Source of the DNA: Planctomycetota bacterium
GTDB lineage: Bacteria; Planctomycetota; Planctomycetia; Pirellulales; Pirellulaceae
Length of the DNA stretch: 15,132 nucleotides
Direction of reading: 5' to 3'
Assembly (NCBI GenBank): GCA_023430365.1
Contig: JAEZAS010000450.1
Coordinates: forward strand, 1-15,132
Within the stretch, counting starts at the first letter, position 1; the number at the start of each line of letters is the position of its first letter. The notes under the pieces are model-generated. The model saw only the letters and a program-made list of their open reading frames with translations, did not search any database and was not told the origin of the DNA. Of this stretch, positions 7,059-13,501 are shown piece by piece. A program made the position numbers and the translations under genes.

Positions 7059-7916
7059 CTAAATCTCGGCGTCGAGCGTGTCATCGCTGTGCACATCGGT
7101 CCGTCGCCGACGAACCTGCCGCACCGCCAGCTCCGGTTCGCTGCGAGGGCTTCGCTCCCCGGCAAAATGAGGCGCAGGAGGCCCCGAAACACCGAAATCG
7201 ATCCCATCGCCAAAGTAGCGCTGCCTCGCCTCGGGATTGGCCAGCACTTCGGCTGGAGTGCCATGACAGAGCACCGTTCCCTTACTCACCACGTAGCTGC
7301 GATCGGTGATCTGCAGCGTTTCACGAACCTGGTGGTCGGTGATCAGGATCGAAATGCCCCGCTCGCGCAACTCGCGAATGATGCCCTGGATGCTTTGGAT
7401 CGTGACCGGATCGATACCCGTGAACGGTTCGTCGAGCAGGATGATTTCCGGATCCGAAACCAGGCAGCGAGCGATTTCCAAGCGCCGACGTTCACCACCC
7501 GACAGCGACCCAGCCCGCGACTTGCGAATGTGCGTGATCTTGAATTGCTCGAGCAGGTCGTCGCAGCGAGCGCGGCGCTGCTTGCCGTCCATTCCGAGCA
7601 GTTCCATGACGCCCAGCAGGTTTTGCTCGACGGTCAGCTTACGGAACACGCTGGACTCTTGAGCCAGGTAGCCCATGCCGCCTTCCTTGGCACGGCGATA
7701 CATGGGCCAGTTGGTCACATCGATGCCGTTGAGCGTGACCTGCCCTTTCTCCGGCTCGACCATGCCGCAGGTCATGCGAAAGCTGGTCGTCTTGCCAGCG
7801 CCGTTGGGCCCGAGCAGCCCGACGATCTCGGCCCGCTCGACCTCAAAACTCACGCCATCCACGACCCGGCGTTTGCCGTACGTTTTGACCAGGCCTTCAG
7901 CTTCGAGAATCGGCAT
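7059..7916 (-). CDS. lptB: LPS export ABC transporter ATP-binding protein LptB
   Basis: The cytosolic ATPase that powers lipopolysaccharide extraction from the inner membrane together with LptF/LptG. All ABC motifs are present: Walker A GPNGAGKT (36-43), Q-loop Gln86 in YLAQESS, signature LSGGE (138-142), Walker B IILLDE (158-163) and switch His195 in ITDHQVRET. The run LAQESSVFRKLTVEQNLLGVME and the end GDGIDFG match LptB closely. At 285 residues it is about 45 longer than E. coli LptB; the extra tail (from about 241) is Pro/Arg-rich and charged. A GGAGGA ribosome site (7922-7927) lies 5 nt before the ATG. lepB lies 122 nt upstream on the same strand and the two may be co-transcribed. No lptF, lptG, lptA or lptC is in the window, which is common for planctomycetes. 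Confidence 0.93.
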   Translation of the reverse strand: MPILEAEGLVKTYGKRRVVDGVSFEVERAEIVGLLGPNGAGKTTSFRMTCGMVEPEKGQVTLNGIDVTNWPMYRRAKEGGMGYLAQESSVFRKLTVEQNLLGVMELLGMDGKQRRARCDDLLEQFKITHIRKSRAGSLSGGERRRLEIARCLVSDPEIILLDEPFTGIDPVTIQSIQGIIRELRERGISILITDHQVRETLQITDRSYVVSKGTVLCHGTPAEVLANPEARQRYFGDGIDFGVSGPPAPHFAGERSPRSEPELAVRQVRRRRTDVHSDDTLDAEI

Positions 7917-7936
7917 GTCGGTCCTCCGTGACCGGA

Positions 7937-7953
7937 GCCAGCGGAGCGCTGGC
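7937..7953. other. GC-rich hairpin between lepB and lptB
   Basis: A perfect 7-bp stem (GCCAGCG at 7937-7943 with CGCTGGC at 7947-7953) and a 3-nt loop, ending 10 nt upstream of the lptB ribosome site on the minus strand. No T-run follows, so read-through is expected. It may modulate lptB translation or mRNA stability. Confidence 0.4.
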
Positions 7954-8038
7954 GGTTATCGGCAATCGGTTTTTGGTTCTTAGTTGGGGCTGGCAGTTCA
8001 GGTTCTCGTGGTTCCCGGCCACCTGCCCCGCTGATTCG

Positions 8039-9832
8039 CTAGTGAATCAGTCCCATCCGGCGGAAGTTCGGCCAGAAGGGAATGGGTCGGTTCCAGGTAT
8101 GTGGCCAGTAGATCAGCAGCGCTTTGCCGATCAGCAACTCGCGGTGCACAAACGGCGGTGGCGGCGGGGTATTGGGAAAGTGCGCGACGCTCGACCAGAG
8201 ACGGCCGTCCTGGCTCTGCGGGCTGTTGTCGCCCAGCGGGAAAAACTGATCCTCTTCCAGCGGGAACACCACATCCCGGCGGTTGTCGGGATCAAACAAG
8301 GGCGTGTTCGCCCACGACTCGGGGTCGGAATAGGTTCGCAGGACGCTCACGGGCGACGGCATATCGACATAGTCCGTGCCGTTCGAGTCGGTCCGGTAAT
8401 CGATGGCGATGTAGTACTTATCGCGATAGATGCGCAAGTTCGTCAGCGACACGGCTGCATTCTCGCTGCCAATGCCGGCCGGAGCCAGGTCGCCGGGATC
8501 CTCCGCCGACCAGACGGGCCGCACGAGATCGTGCGAAAAATAGGATGTCGGGCCGTCGAAAGCGACGACCGAACCATCCACCCACAGCAGCACTTCGTGG
8601 TCGCAGTTCGAGAGGCGCAAACGGTAGTTGCCCGGCCCCTTCACCGAGGTTTGGGCCGATACTTCCATTACCTCTTTGCCGTCGTCCGACATAAACGGTT
8701 GCGGCTGACCATCGGGGCTAACCCGTGATAAGGTTGCCTTGCCGTCGGCCAAATTGATGCGGCACCGATGATGCACCCCGGCGCGAATCAGGCTCAGCCA
8801 AATCGCTCCTTCGCTGGAAGTGACTTCCGCATTGCATTCGACGGCCAGATCGTCCACCCAGTGCATTCCGAGTTCACTCGGCAGCGGCTGCAGCGGAGGC
8901 TCTGGCACCGCTCCGCCGCCACGATCGGTTCGGCCGGCGTCGTAGGCGTAGAAGTCGGTGATCAACTGACCGCCCCACTCCTGCACTCCGTCCGGCACTC
9001 GCTTCTCGTTGACGATCATCTGCCAATCTTCGTAGCTCGGCGTGCGATGGCGATACCGCAGCCAGGCCACGTCGCTCGTCGGCGATTTGCAGACGAACGA
9101 GCGTCCGCCATCGGGCGATTCCCAGCTTCCGCTGGCTGAGCCCGACGCTACGGCCCCTTGCGATTCCCACTGCGCCGGCCAGCCGACGTCGATCAATTCC
9201 TGCGGCCGATACGACGAGTCGTCGACGAGTTGTAGGAGCGTGTCGAGCTTCTTTGGCGGCTTTCGCGCGATTCGATCCTGGTCCGACGTGCCGCCGGTCG
9301 GCATTACATAGATGTTGCCGCCGATGATGGTCACCGTTTCGCCGGGCAATCCCACGAGCCGCTTGATGTAGTTCTGCGTGGCATCGCCGGGATACTTAAA
9401 GACGATCACATCCCAGCGTTCGGGCTGCTGAAAGTCGTAGATGAACTTGCTGACGATGATCCGGTCGCCGCTGAACGAACCCTCGTTCGAATGCTTGCTC
9501 GGGTCGATCGCGGTCGTGTAGCGGCAACTGGGACAGGTTCCAGAAACCACCTGGTGCCCGGTGTAGGCTCCTTCCTTACTCACCTCAGCGCTGGCGCTCA
9601 CCTGATACCAGTGCTCGCCGTTGCACTTCGGGCACCGCAAGTCCTTGTGCCGCCCCATGAGGGTCGGCGCCATCGAACCGGTCGGAATGACGAACGCTTC
9701 AGCCACGAACCCACGAAACAGCAGGGCCAGGACGATCGCCATCAGGATCGATTCGATCGTCTCCCGCCAACCGCCGTCCGGCGTCTTGGCGTCCGAATCC
9801 GGACCACTCTTGCTCGCTGTTTTGTCTTTCAC
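8039..9832 (-). CDS. lepB: Signal peptidase I, enlarged planctomycete form with inserted zinc ribbon
   Basis: The membrane serine protease of family S26A that removes Sec signal peptides. An N-terminal membrane segment (about 28-48) leads into the catalytic box AFVIPTGSMAPTL with nucleophile Ser53. The general base is Lys157 in NYIKRLVGLPGET, and the late box FFPLGDNSPQSQDGR (GDNS about 534-537) completes the core. At 597 residues it is almost twice E. coli LepB (324). Two insertions explain this. A four-Cys zinc-ribbon-like pair, CPKC (67-70) and CPSC (100-103), sits between Ser and Lys. A beta-rich region of about 250 residues (roughly 200-450), perhaps jelly-roll/LamG-like, sits before the GDNS box. 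The start is a GTG at 9832; a weak GGGA precedes it. It is divergent from thrC and lies upstream of lptB. An inverted repeat (8031-8050) spans the stop codon. Confidence 0.92.
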   Translation of the reverse strand: MKDKTASKSGPDSDAKTPDGGWRETIESILMAIVLALLFRGFVAEAFVIPTGSMAPTLMGRHKDLRCPKCNGEHWYQVSASAEVSKEGAYTGHQVVSGTCPSCRYTTAIDPSKHSNEGSFSGDRIIVSKFIYDFQQPERWDVIVFKYPGDATQNYIKRLVGLPGETVTIIGGNIYVMPTGGTSDQDRIARKPPKKLDTLLQLVDDSSYRPQELIDVGWPAQWESQGAVASGSASGSWESPDGGRSFVCKSPTSDVAWLRYRHRTPSYEDWQMIVNEKRVPDGVQEWGGQLITDFYAYDAGRTDRGGGAVPEPPLQPLPSELGMHWVDDLAVECNAEVTSSEGAIWLSLIRAGVHHRCRINLADGKATLSRVSPDGQPQPFMSDDGKEVMEVSAQTSVKGPGNYRLRLSNCDHEVLLWVDGSVVAFDGPTSYFSHDLVRPVWSAEDPGDLAPAGIGSENAAVSLTNLRIYRDKYYIAIDYRTDSNGTDYVDMPSPVSVLRTYSDPESWANTPLFDPDNRRDVVFPLEEDQFFPLGDNSPQSQDGRLWSSVAHFPNTPPPPPFVHRELLIGKALLIYWPHTWNRPIPFWPNFRRMGLIH

Positions 9833-9909
9833 GATGTCCCAGCCAATGCGTCAAAGGAGAAGCTCAAAAACCGGACGGCAAACATCCTGTTCTTCGCCCC
9901 GGGTAGGGA

Positions 9910-9938
9910 AATATAGCGGAACGGGCTGAACGCGCGAA
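9910..9938 (-). promoter_or_regulatory. Possible promoter for lepB
   Basis: On the minus strand a good -10 TATATT (9910-9915) stands 17 nt from a poor -35 TTCGCG (9933-9938). It is the best candidate in the 276-nt divergent gap and would give a leader of about 70 nt. Support is weak. Confidence 0.28.
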
Positions 9939-10028
9939 CTTGAACCTGCCGCGGCGGCGTGGCGGAAAGTCTTGGATGGCCGGTTCTTAGCGCACTGGTC
10001 GCTAGCAGCTCGGGTCGCCGCATCCACC

Positions 10029-10058
10029 TTGCCCGTTTCCGCCCGCTCCAAGTACACT
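10029..10058 (+). promoter_or_regulatory. Possible promoter for thrC
   Basis: -35-like TTGCCC (10029-10034) and -10-like TACACT (10053-10058) with an 18-nt spacer; the leader to the GTG at 10109 would be about 45 nt. Each hexamer has two mismatches, so this is tentative. Confidence 0.3.
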
Positions 10059-10108
10059 GAACCGTCCGTTTTGGCCCGAAAACATTGTCCCTGTAACGAA
10101 TTATCGCC

Positions 10109-11509
10109 GTGCCTCTGAGCCCCCATGCCTTCCAGCGGTGCATTAGCCCCGCGTGCGGCTTTACGTGCAGTCCGGACGAGGTGCGCACCGCCTGCCCGCA
10201 GTGCGGCGACCTGCTCGATGTTGAATACGAGTGGGACCGCCTGCCCGTTCCCAAGTCGCTCAAGTTCTTTGAGCAGATGTGGATGGAGCGCAGCAATCCG
10301 GTCCGCTTCAGCGGCATCTGGCGGTTCCACGAACTGCTCCCCTTCGCCTCGCAGGACCTGATCGTCACGGTCGGCGAAGGCCAGACCCTCCTGCAACAGT
10401 CCGACACGGTCGGGCAGTACGTCGGCATGAAGCCCGGCCGGCTGCACTTGCAGTACGAGGGGATGAACCCCTCGGGCAGCTTCAAAGACAACGGCATGAG
10501 CGCCGCGTTCACCCACGCTCATGCCACCGGCGCCAAGCGGGCCGCTTGCGCGTCGACCGGCAATACGAGCGCGTCGCTCGCGATGTACTGCGCCGTCACC
10601 CGGCTGATGAAGGCGGTCATCTTCATCGGCTCCGGAAAAATCTCCTACGGCAAGCTTTCGCAGGCGCTCGACTATGGAGCGCTCACCGTGCAAATCGCCG
10701 GCGACTTCGACGACGCGATGGCTCGCGTCCAGGAAGTCAGCCGAGACCTGGGCATCTACCTCGTCAACAGCGTGAACCCGTTTCGCCTCGAGGGGCAGAA
10801 AACGATCATGTTCCGCGTGCTCGAGGCGCTCCGCTGGGAAGTGCCCGATTGGATCGTCGTCCCTGGCGGCAACCTCGGCAACAGCAGCGCGTTTGGCAAG
10901 GCGTTCGTCGAGCTCAAGAAGCTGGGCCTGATCGATCGCATCCCGCGGCTCGCCGTCATCAACGCGGCCGGGGCCAACACGCTCTACGAGCTGTACGAAA
11001 AGCGAAACCTCCGCTGGACCGACGAAGCGGCAAAGACCGACATCACGGGCCTGTACTATAAAGAACTCGACGCAGCCAATCGCAAGGCCTCGACCATTGC
11101 CAGCGCCATCGAGATCAATCGCCCCGTCAACCTCCGCAAGTGCCTGCGAGCGCTGCAAGCCTGCGACGGCGTGGTGCGCGACGTAACGGAACAGGAAATC
11201 CTCGACGCGAAGGCCAAGATTGGCGCCGGCGGCTTCGGCTGTGAGCCAGCCTCGGCGGCGAGCGTTGCCGGCGCAAAGCAACTGCGCGAGCAAGGCGTCA
11301 TCGGCGCCGACGAGCGAGTTGTCTGCATCTTGACCGGCCATCAGCTCAAAGACCCCACGGCCACGGTTGCCTACCACACGACCGATCAGGAACAGTTCAA
11401 CCAGGTCCTCGGCAGCCGCGGCGTGCGACGCGCCAGCTTCGCCAACCGCGCCGTCGCCGTACCGAACGATCTAGGCGAGATCGTCCGGGCAATTCAGCTG
11501 TATAGCTGA
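10109..11509 (+). CDS. thrC: Threonine synthase
   Basis: The PLP enzyme that converts O-phosphohomoserine to threonine and phosphate, the last step of threonine synthesis. The PLP lysine is Lys126 in NPSGSFKDNGM, the defining motif of the fold-type II family. ACASTGNTSASLA binds phosphate and VPGGNLGNSSAFGKA is the glycine loop. The C-terminal half ends with GFGCEPASAASVAGA and CILTGHQLKDP as expected. At 466 residues it is longer than short-type enzymes. Part of the excess is an N-terminal four-Cys zinc-ribbon-like segment (Cys11, Cys16, Cys29, Cys32), seen in one subgroup of bacterial threonine synthases. The start is the GTG at 10109; no strong ribosome site is seen. It is divergent from lepB and converges with the propeller gene. 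No other threonine-pathway gene is nearby. Confidence 0.95.
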   Translation: MPLSPHAFQRCISPACGFTCSPDEVRTACPQCGDLLDVEYEWDRLPVPKSLKFFEQMWMERSNPVRFSGIWRFHELLPFASQDLIVTVGEGQTLLQQSDTVGQYVGMKPGRLHLQYEGMNPSGSFKDNGMSAAFTHAHATGAKRAACASTGNTSASLAMYCAVTRLMKAVIFIGSGKISYGKLSQALDYGALTVQIAGDFDDAMARVQEVSRDLGIYLVNSVNPFRLEGQKTIMFRVLEALRWEVPDWIVVPGGNLGNSSAFGKAFVELKKLGLIDRIPRLAVINAAGANTLYELYEKRNLRWTDEAAKTDITGLYYKELDAANRKASTIASAIEINRPVNLRKCLRALQACDGVVRDVTEQEILDAKAKIGAGGFGCEPASAASVAGAKQLREQGVIGADERVVCILTGHQLKDPTATVAYHTTDQEQFNQVLGSRGVRRASFANRAVAVPNDLGEIVRAIQLYS

Positions 11510-11514
11510 AGCGA

Positions 11515-11549
11515 GGGGCGAAGGGGCCAAGAGGCAAAGGGGCGAAGGG
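11515..11549 (+). repeat. Degenerate octamer tandem repeat, left arm
   Basis: Directly after the thrC stop codon the sequence runs in eight-base units: GGGGCGAA, GGGGCCAA, GAGGCAAA, GGGGCGAA, then GGGCGGG. The same octamer family recurs in inverted orientation at 11673-11712. Confidence 0.7.
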
Positions 11550-11591
11550 CGGGTGGCTCATTGCTCAAGTTCCACCGCTGCTCGGGTAGCC

Positions 11592-11614
11592 CTCAGTACT
11601 GAGTACTCTGTACT
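11592..11614. repeat. Heptamer AGTACT repeat with embedded palindrome
   Basis: Three seven-base units CAGTACT, GAGTACT, CTGTACT (11594-11614) follow each other, and CTCAGTACTGAG (11592-11603) is a perfect 12-nt palindrome. It lies in the middle of the convergent gap between thrC and the propeller gene. Confidence 0.6.
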
Positions 11615-11672
11615 AAGTCTGCCTCGCCCAAGCCCCTCCAGCCATCCGCTCCTCATTTACCCCCGCCATCGG

Positions 11673-11712
11673 CCATCCCCATTGCCTCTTGGTCCCTTGG
11701 CCTCTTGGCCCC
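11673..11712 (-). repeat. Degenerate octamer tandem repeat, right (inverted) arm
   Basis: Read on the minus strand from 11712 the units are GGGGCCAA, GAGGCCAA, GGGACCAA, GAGGCAAT, GGGGATGG. The first 13 bases are the exact inverse of 11523-11535. The array starts at the stop codon of the propeller gene, so each array abuts one of the two convergent stop codons. Confidence 0.7.
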
Positions 11713-13070
11713 TACTCCCCAGCCTCCGCCGCCAAACTCGCACATACCAGCTCGTTGTCGTTGCGAATGAACACGCAGCGGTTCGCGTAGGCTGGGTGTG
11801 CCCAGCAGACGCCGCCGCGCTGACGCAGTTGCTCCTGGGTCGGTTCGATCAGTTTGCCGCGGCTGACCTCAGTAAAGCCTTTGGGCGTAAGGTGGCCGAT
11901 GAGCAGTTCGCCGCGCTCGTTGAACAACCAATCTTCCTGCAGCTTGCCGTCGGTGATTCGCTCGACGAAGTGCAGGTTGCTCCAGCGGGCCTTCGGCGTG
12001 GCGGTCAGGTCTTCCCAAATGCGCTCCCCTGTCTTGGCGTCGAGGCAGCGCAGCTCGCCGTAGCTGTCGGCGCCATAGATATAGCCGTCGCGCAGGATCG
12101 GCGTGCTGATGATGGAGTGCAGGGCCTCGGTGTTCCGTTCATCACGCCCGGTGATCTGCCAGAGCTTTTCGAACGATGGTTTGCCCTCCTTCTCCGTAAG
12201 CCGCAACATGAGCGAGCCATCGTAGAAGCCCGTGAAGAACACTCGGTCTCCGTCGACCACCGGCGTGGCGATGCCGATCGGCATGTTCCGCGGCTTCCAC
12301 TCGTAACGCCAGTACACTTCTCCCGTGGCCGCGTCGAGCCCCGCAACACTGTCGCCGGTCCAGACAATGACAACATCCTTCCCCGTCTGCTTCACCAGGA
12401 ACGGCGCCGTGTACTGAGCCCGATCCTTGAGAGCTTTCCAGACGTGCTTGCCCGTCTTGCGATCGAGCGCTACGACGCATGCGTCCTTGCCGCCGATGTG
12501 CAGGATGACCAGGTCCTGGTAGATCAGCGGAGCGCCGGCGATGCCCCAGATCGGCATCTCGATTTCGTATTCCGCCTCACAATCCTTCTTCCACTTGATC
12601 TGGCCGCTGGCCGCATCCAGGCAGTGCAGCATTCCCGTCGCCCCCAAGGCATACGCCAGCCCATCGTGGACCGTCACCGAAGCCCGCGGCCCCGCCTGAT
12701 AGCCAATCCGACCGTAAGCGGCCGGATAGGTGACCGTCCACAATTCCTCCCCGGTCTGCTCGTCGAAGCACAGGATGCGCTCGATCTCTTCCGGCCGCGT
12801 GAAACGATCGGTCAGATACACCCGCCCCTCCGCCACAGTCGGCCCGGAGTACCCTGCCCCGCCCGTCACCGTCCACTTCCGCGGCAGCTCGGCAGGCAGC
12901 TTTTTCACCACCCCCGTTTCCTGCCAAACGCCATCGCGCCCGGCGCCGCGCCACTGCGGCCAGTCGTCGGCCCGCAGTTCGGAACCACCGCCAGCCAGCA
13001 GCGACACCGCCACGAGCGCCATCCGCCAGCCGCCACGCACAACCGTTTTACTAGGTCCCGAACAACCCAT
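11712..13070 (-). CDS. Exported PQQ-like beta-propeller protein
   Basis: A 452-residue secreted protein. After a signal peptide (about 1-34, hydrophobic MALVAVSLLAGGG) the mature part starts DDWPQWRG, typical of planctomycete PQQ-like propellers. At least five blade motifs of the form LD-x-x-TG-x-x-W are visible: FDEQTGEELW, LDAASGQIKW, LDRKTGKHVW, LDAATGEVYW and LDAKTGERIW. The fold resembles BamB and quinoprotein dehydrogenases, but the quinone and calcium ligands of true dehydrogenases cannot be confirmed here. It more likely has a binding or scaffold role outside the inner membrane. I placed the start at the ATG at 13070 because an AAGGAG ribosome site lies 7 nt upstream; the frame remains open a further 270 nt, but that stretch is leader. 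It converges with thrC. Confidence 0.88.
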   Translation of the reverse strand: MGCSGPSKTVVRGGWRMALVAVSLLAGGGSELRADDWPQWRGAGRDGVWQETGVVKKLPAELPRKWTVTGGAGYSGPTVAEGRVYLTDRFTRPEEIERILCFDEQTGEELWTVTYPAAYGRIGYQAGPRASVTVHDGLAYALGATGMLHCLDAASGQIKWKKDCEAEYEIEMPIWGIAGAPLIYQDLVILHIGGKDACVVALDRKTGKHVWKALKDRAQYTAPFLVKQTGKDVVIVWTGDSVAGLDAATGEVYWRYEWKPRNMPIGIATPVVDGDRVFFTGFYDGSLMLRLTEKEGKPSFEKLWQITGRDERNTEALHSIISTPILRDGYIYGADSYGELRCLDAKTGERIWEDLTATPKARWSNLHFVERITDGKLQEDWLFNERGELLIGHLTPKGFTEVSRGKLIEPTQEQLRQRGGVCWAHPAYANRCVFIRNDNELVCASLAAEAGE

Positions 13071-13077
13071 CGCGCCA

Positions 13078-13083
13078 CTCCTT
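13078..13083 (-). promoter_or_regulatory. Ribosome binding site fixing the propeller gene start
   Basis: AAGGAG on the minus strand, 7 nt before the ATG at 13070. It argues against the longer open frame reaching 13340. Confidence 0.8.
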
Positions 13084-13338
13084 GTACAACACTTGCGCTC
13101 ATCCCAGCGCTCGAACTGTAACCAGTATTCCCTGAACGCTTTAACTGTGAAAAACAACCTCATCAGAGGGTCCGTTTCACAACACTTCGCAACGCTCTCT
13201 GTACCACTGCACAAGCCGGATCTTACTACCCCCCCAGGGTGCTTTTGTGAAGCTCCGCCGACCGCTTCGCCAGTTGCTTTCCGCGCAGCAGCGAACGCCC
13301 ACCGGTGCTGCACGTGCAACGGGGCTCGAACGCAGCTC

Positions 13339-13367
13339 AATCTAGCAATTTTTCACGAGTTTGTCAA
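13339..13367 (-). promoter_or_regulatory. Predicted promoter for the propeller gene
   Basis: On the minus strand a perfect -35 TTGACA (13362-13367) and -10 TAGATT (13339-13344, 4 of 6) are 17 nt apart. Transcription would begin near 13332, which gives an unusually long leader of about 260 nt. The -35 lies only 10 nt from the terminator hairpin of the preceding gene. Confidence 0.55.
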
Positions 13368-13377
13368 TACAAAATAG

Positions 13378-13399
13378 CCGGCGGGTCACCACCCGCCGG
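13378..13399 (-). terminator. Hairpin terminator of the Gfo/Idh/MocA gene
   Basis: A perfect 9-bp GC-rich stem (CCGGCGGGT at 13378-13386 with ACCCGCCGG at 13391-13399) and a 4-nt loop. On the minus strand it is followed by CTATTTTG, a short T-run. It lies about 100 nt beyond the oxidoreductase stop. The T-run is weak, so termination may be incomplete. Confidence 0.55.
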
Positions 13400-13501
13400 A
13401 AAACGACTGAGCGATCGGAAACGGCTAGTGAGCGTGCCGCCCGGCCCTGTCGAGCCAGGCGAAGACCTCGCGCGGGACTTCCGGCAGCTGTGATCCGCCG
13501 G

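Larger units (their letters stand above)
13071..13501. other. 431-nt non-coding region between the propeller and oxidoreductase genes
   Basis: No convincing gene. From right to left on the minus strand it holds the 3' tail of the oxidoreductase gene, a terminator hairpin (13378-13399), a promoter (13339-13367), and a leader of about 260 nt. The leader contains nested inverted repeats TGTGAAA (13146-13152) with TTTCACA (13175-13181), enclosing CCTC/GAGG. The leader is open in the propeller frame, but its predicted peptide is Arg/Cys-rich and has no family look. Confidence 0.6.

Noticed and set aside
7044..7931. Plus-strand open frame (295 residues) opposite lptB
   Set aside because: lptB carries every ABC ATPase motif on the other strand; the shadow peptide has none.
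8031..8050. Inverted repeat CTGATTC/GAATCAG around the lepB stop codon, considered as a terminator
   Set aside because: Stem is short and AT-rich, overlaps the coding end and has no T-run after it; lptB downstream is probably co-transcribed.
9851..11377. Minus-strand open frame (508 residues) opposite thrC
   Set aside because: thrC has the full PLP-enzyme motif set; the antisense peptide is low-complexity and Arg/Asp/Ala-rich.
11553..13121. Plus-strand open frame (522 residues) across the repeat region and the propeller gene
   Set aside because: It runs through the intergenic repeats and antisense to five clear propeller blades. Composition is unlike a real protein.
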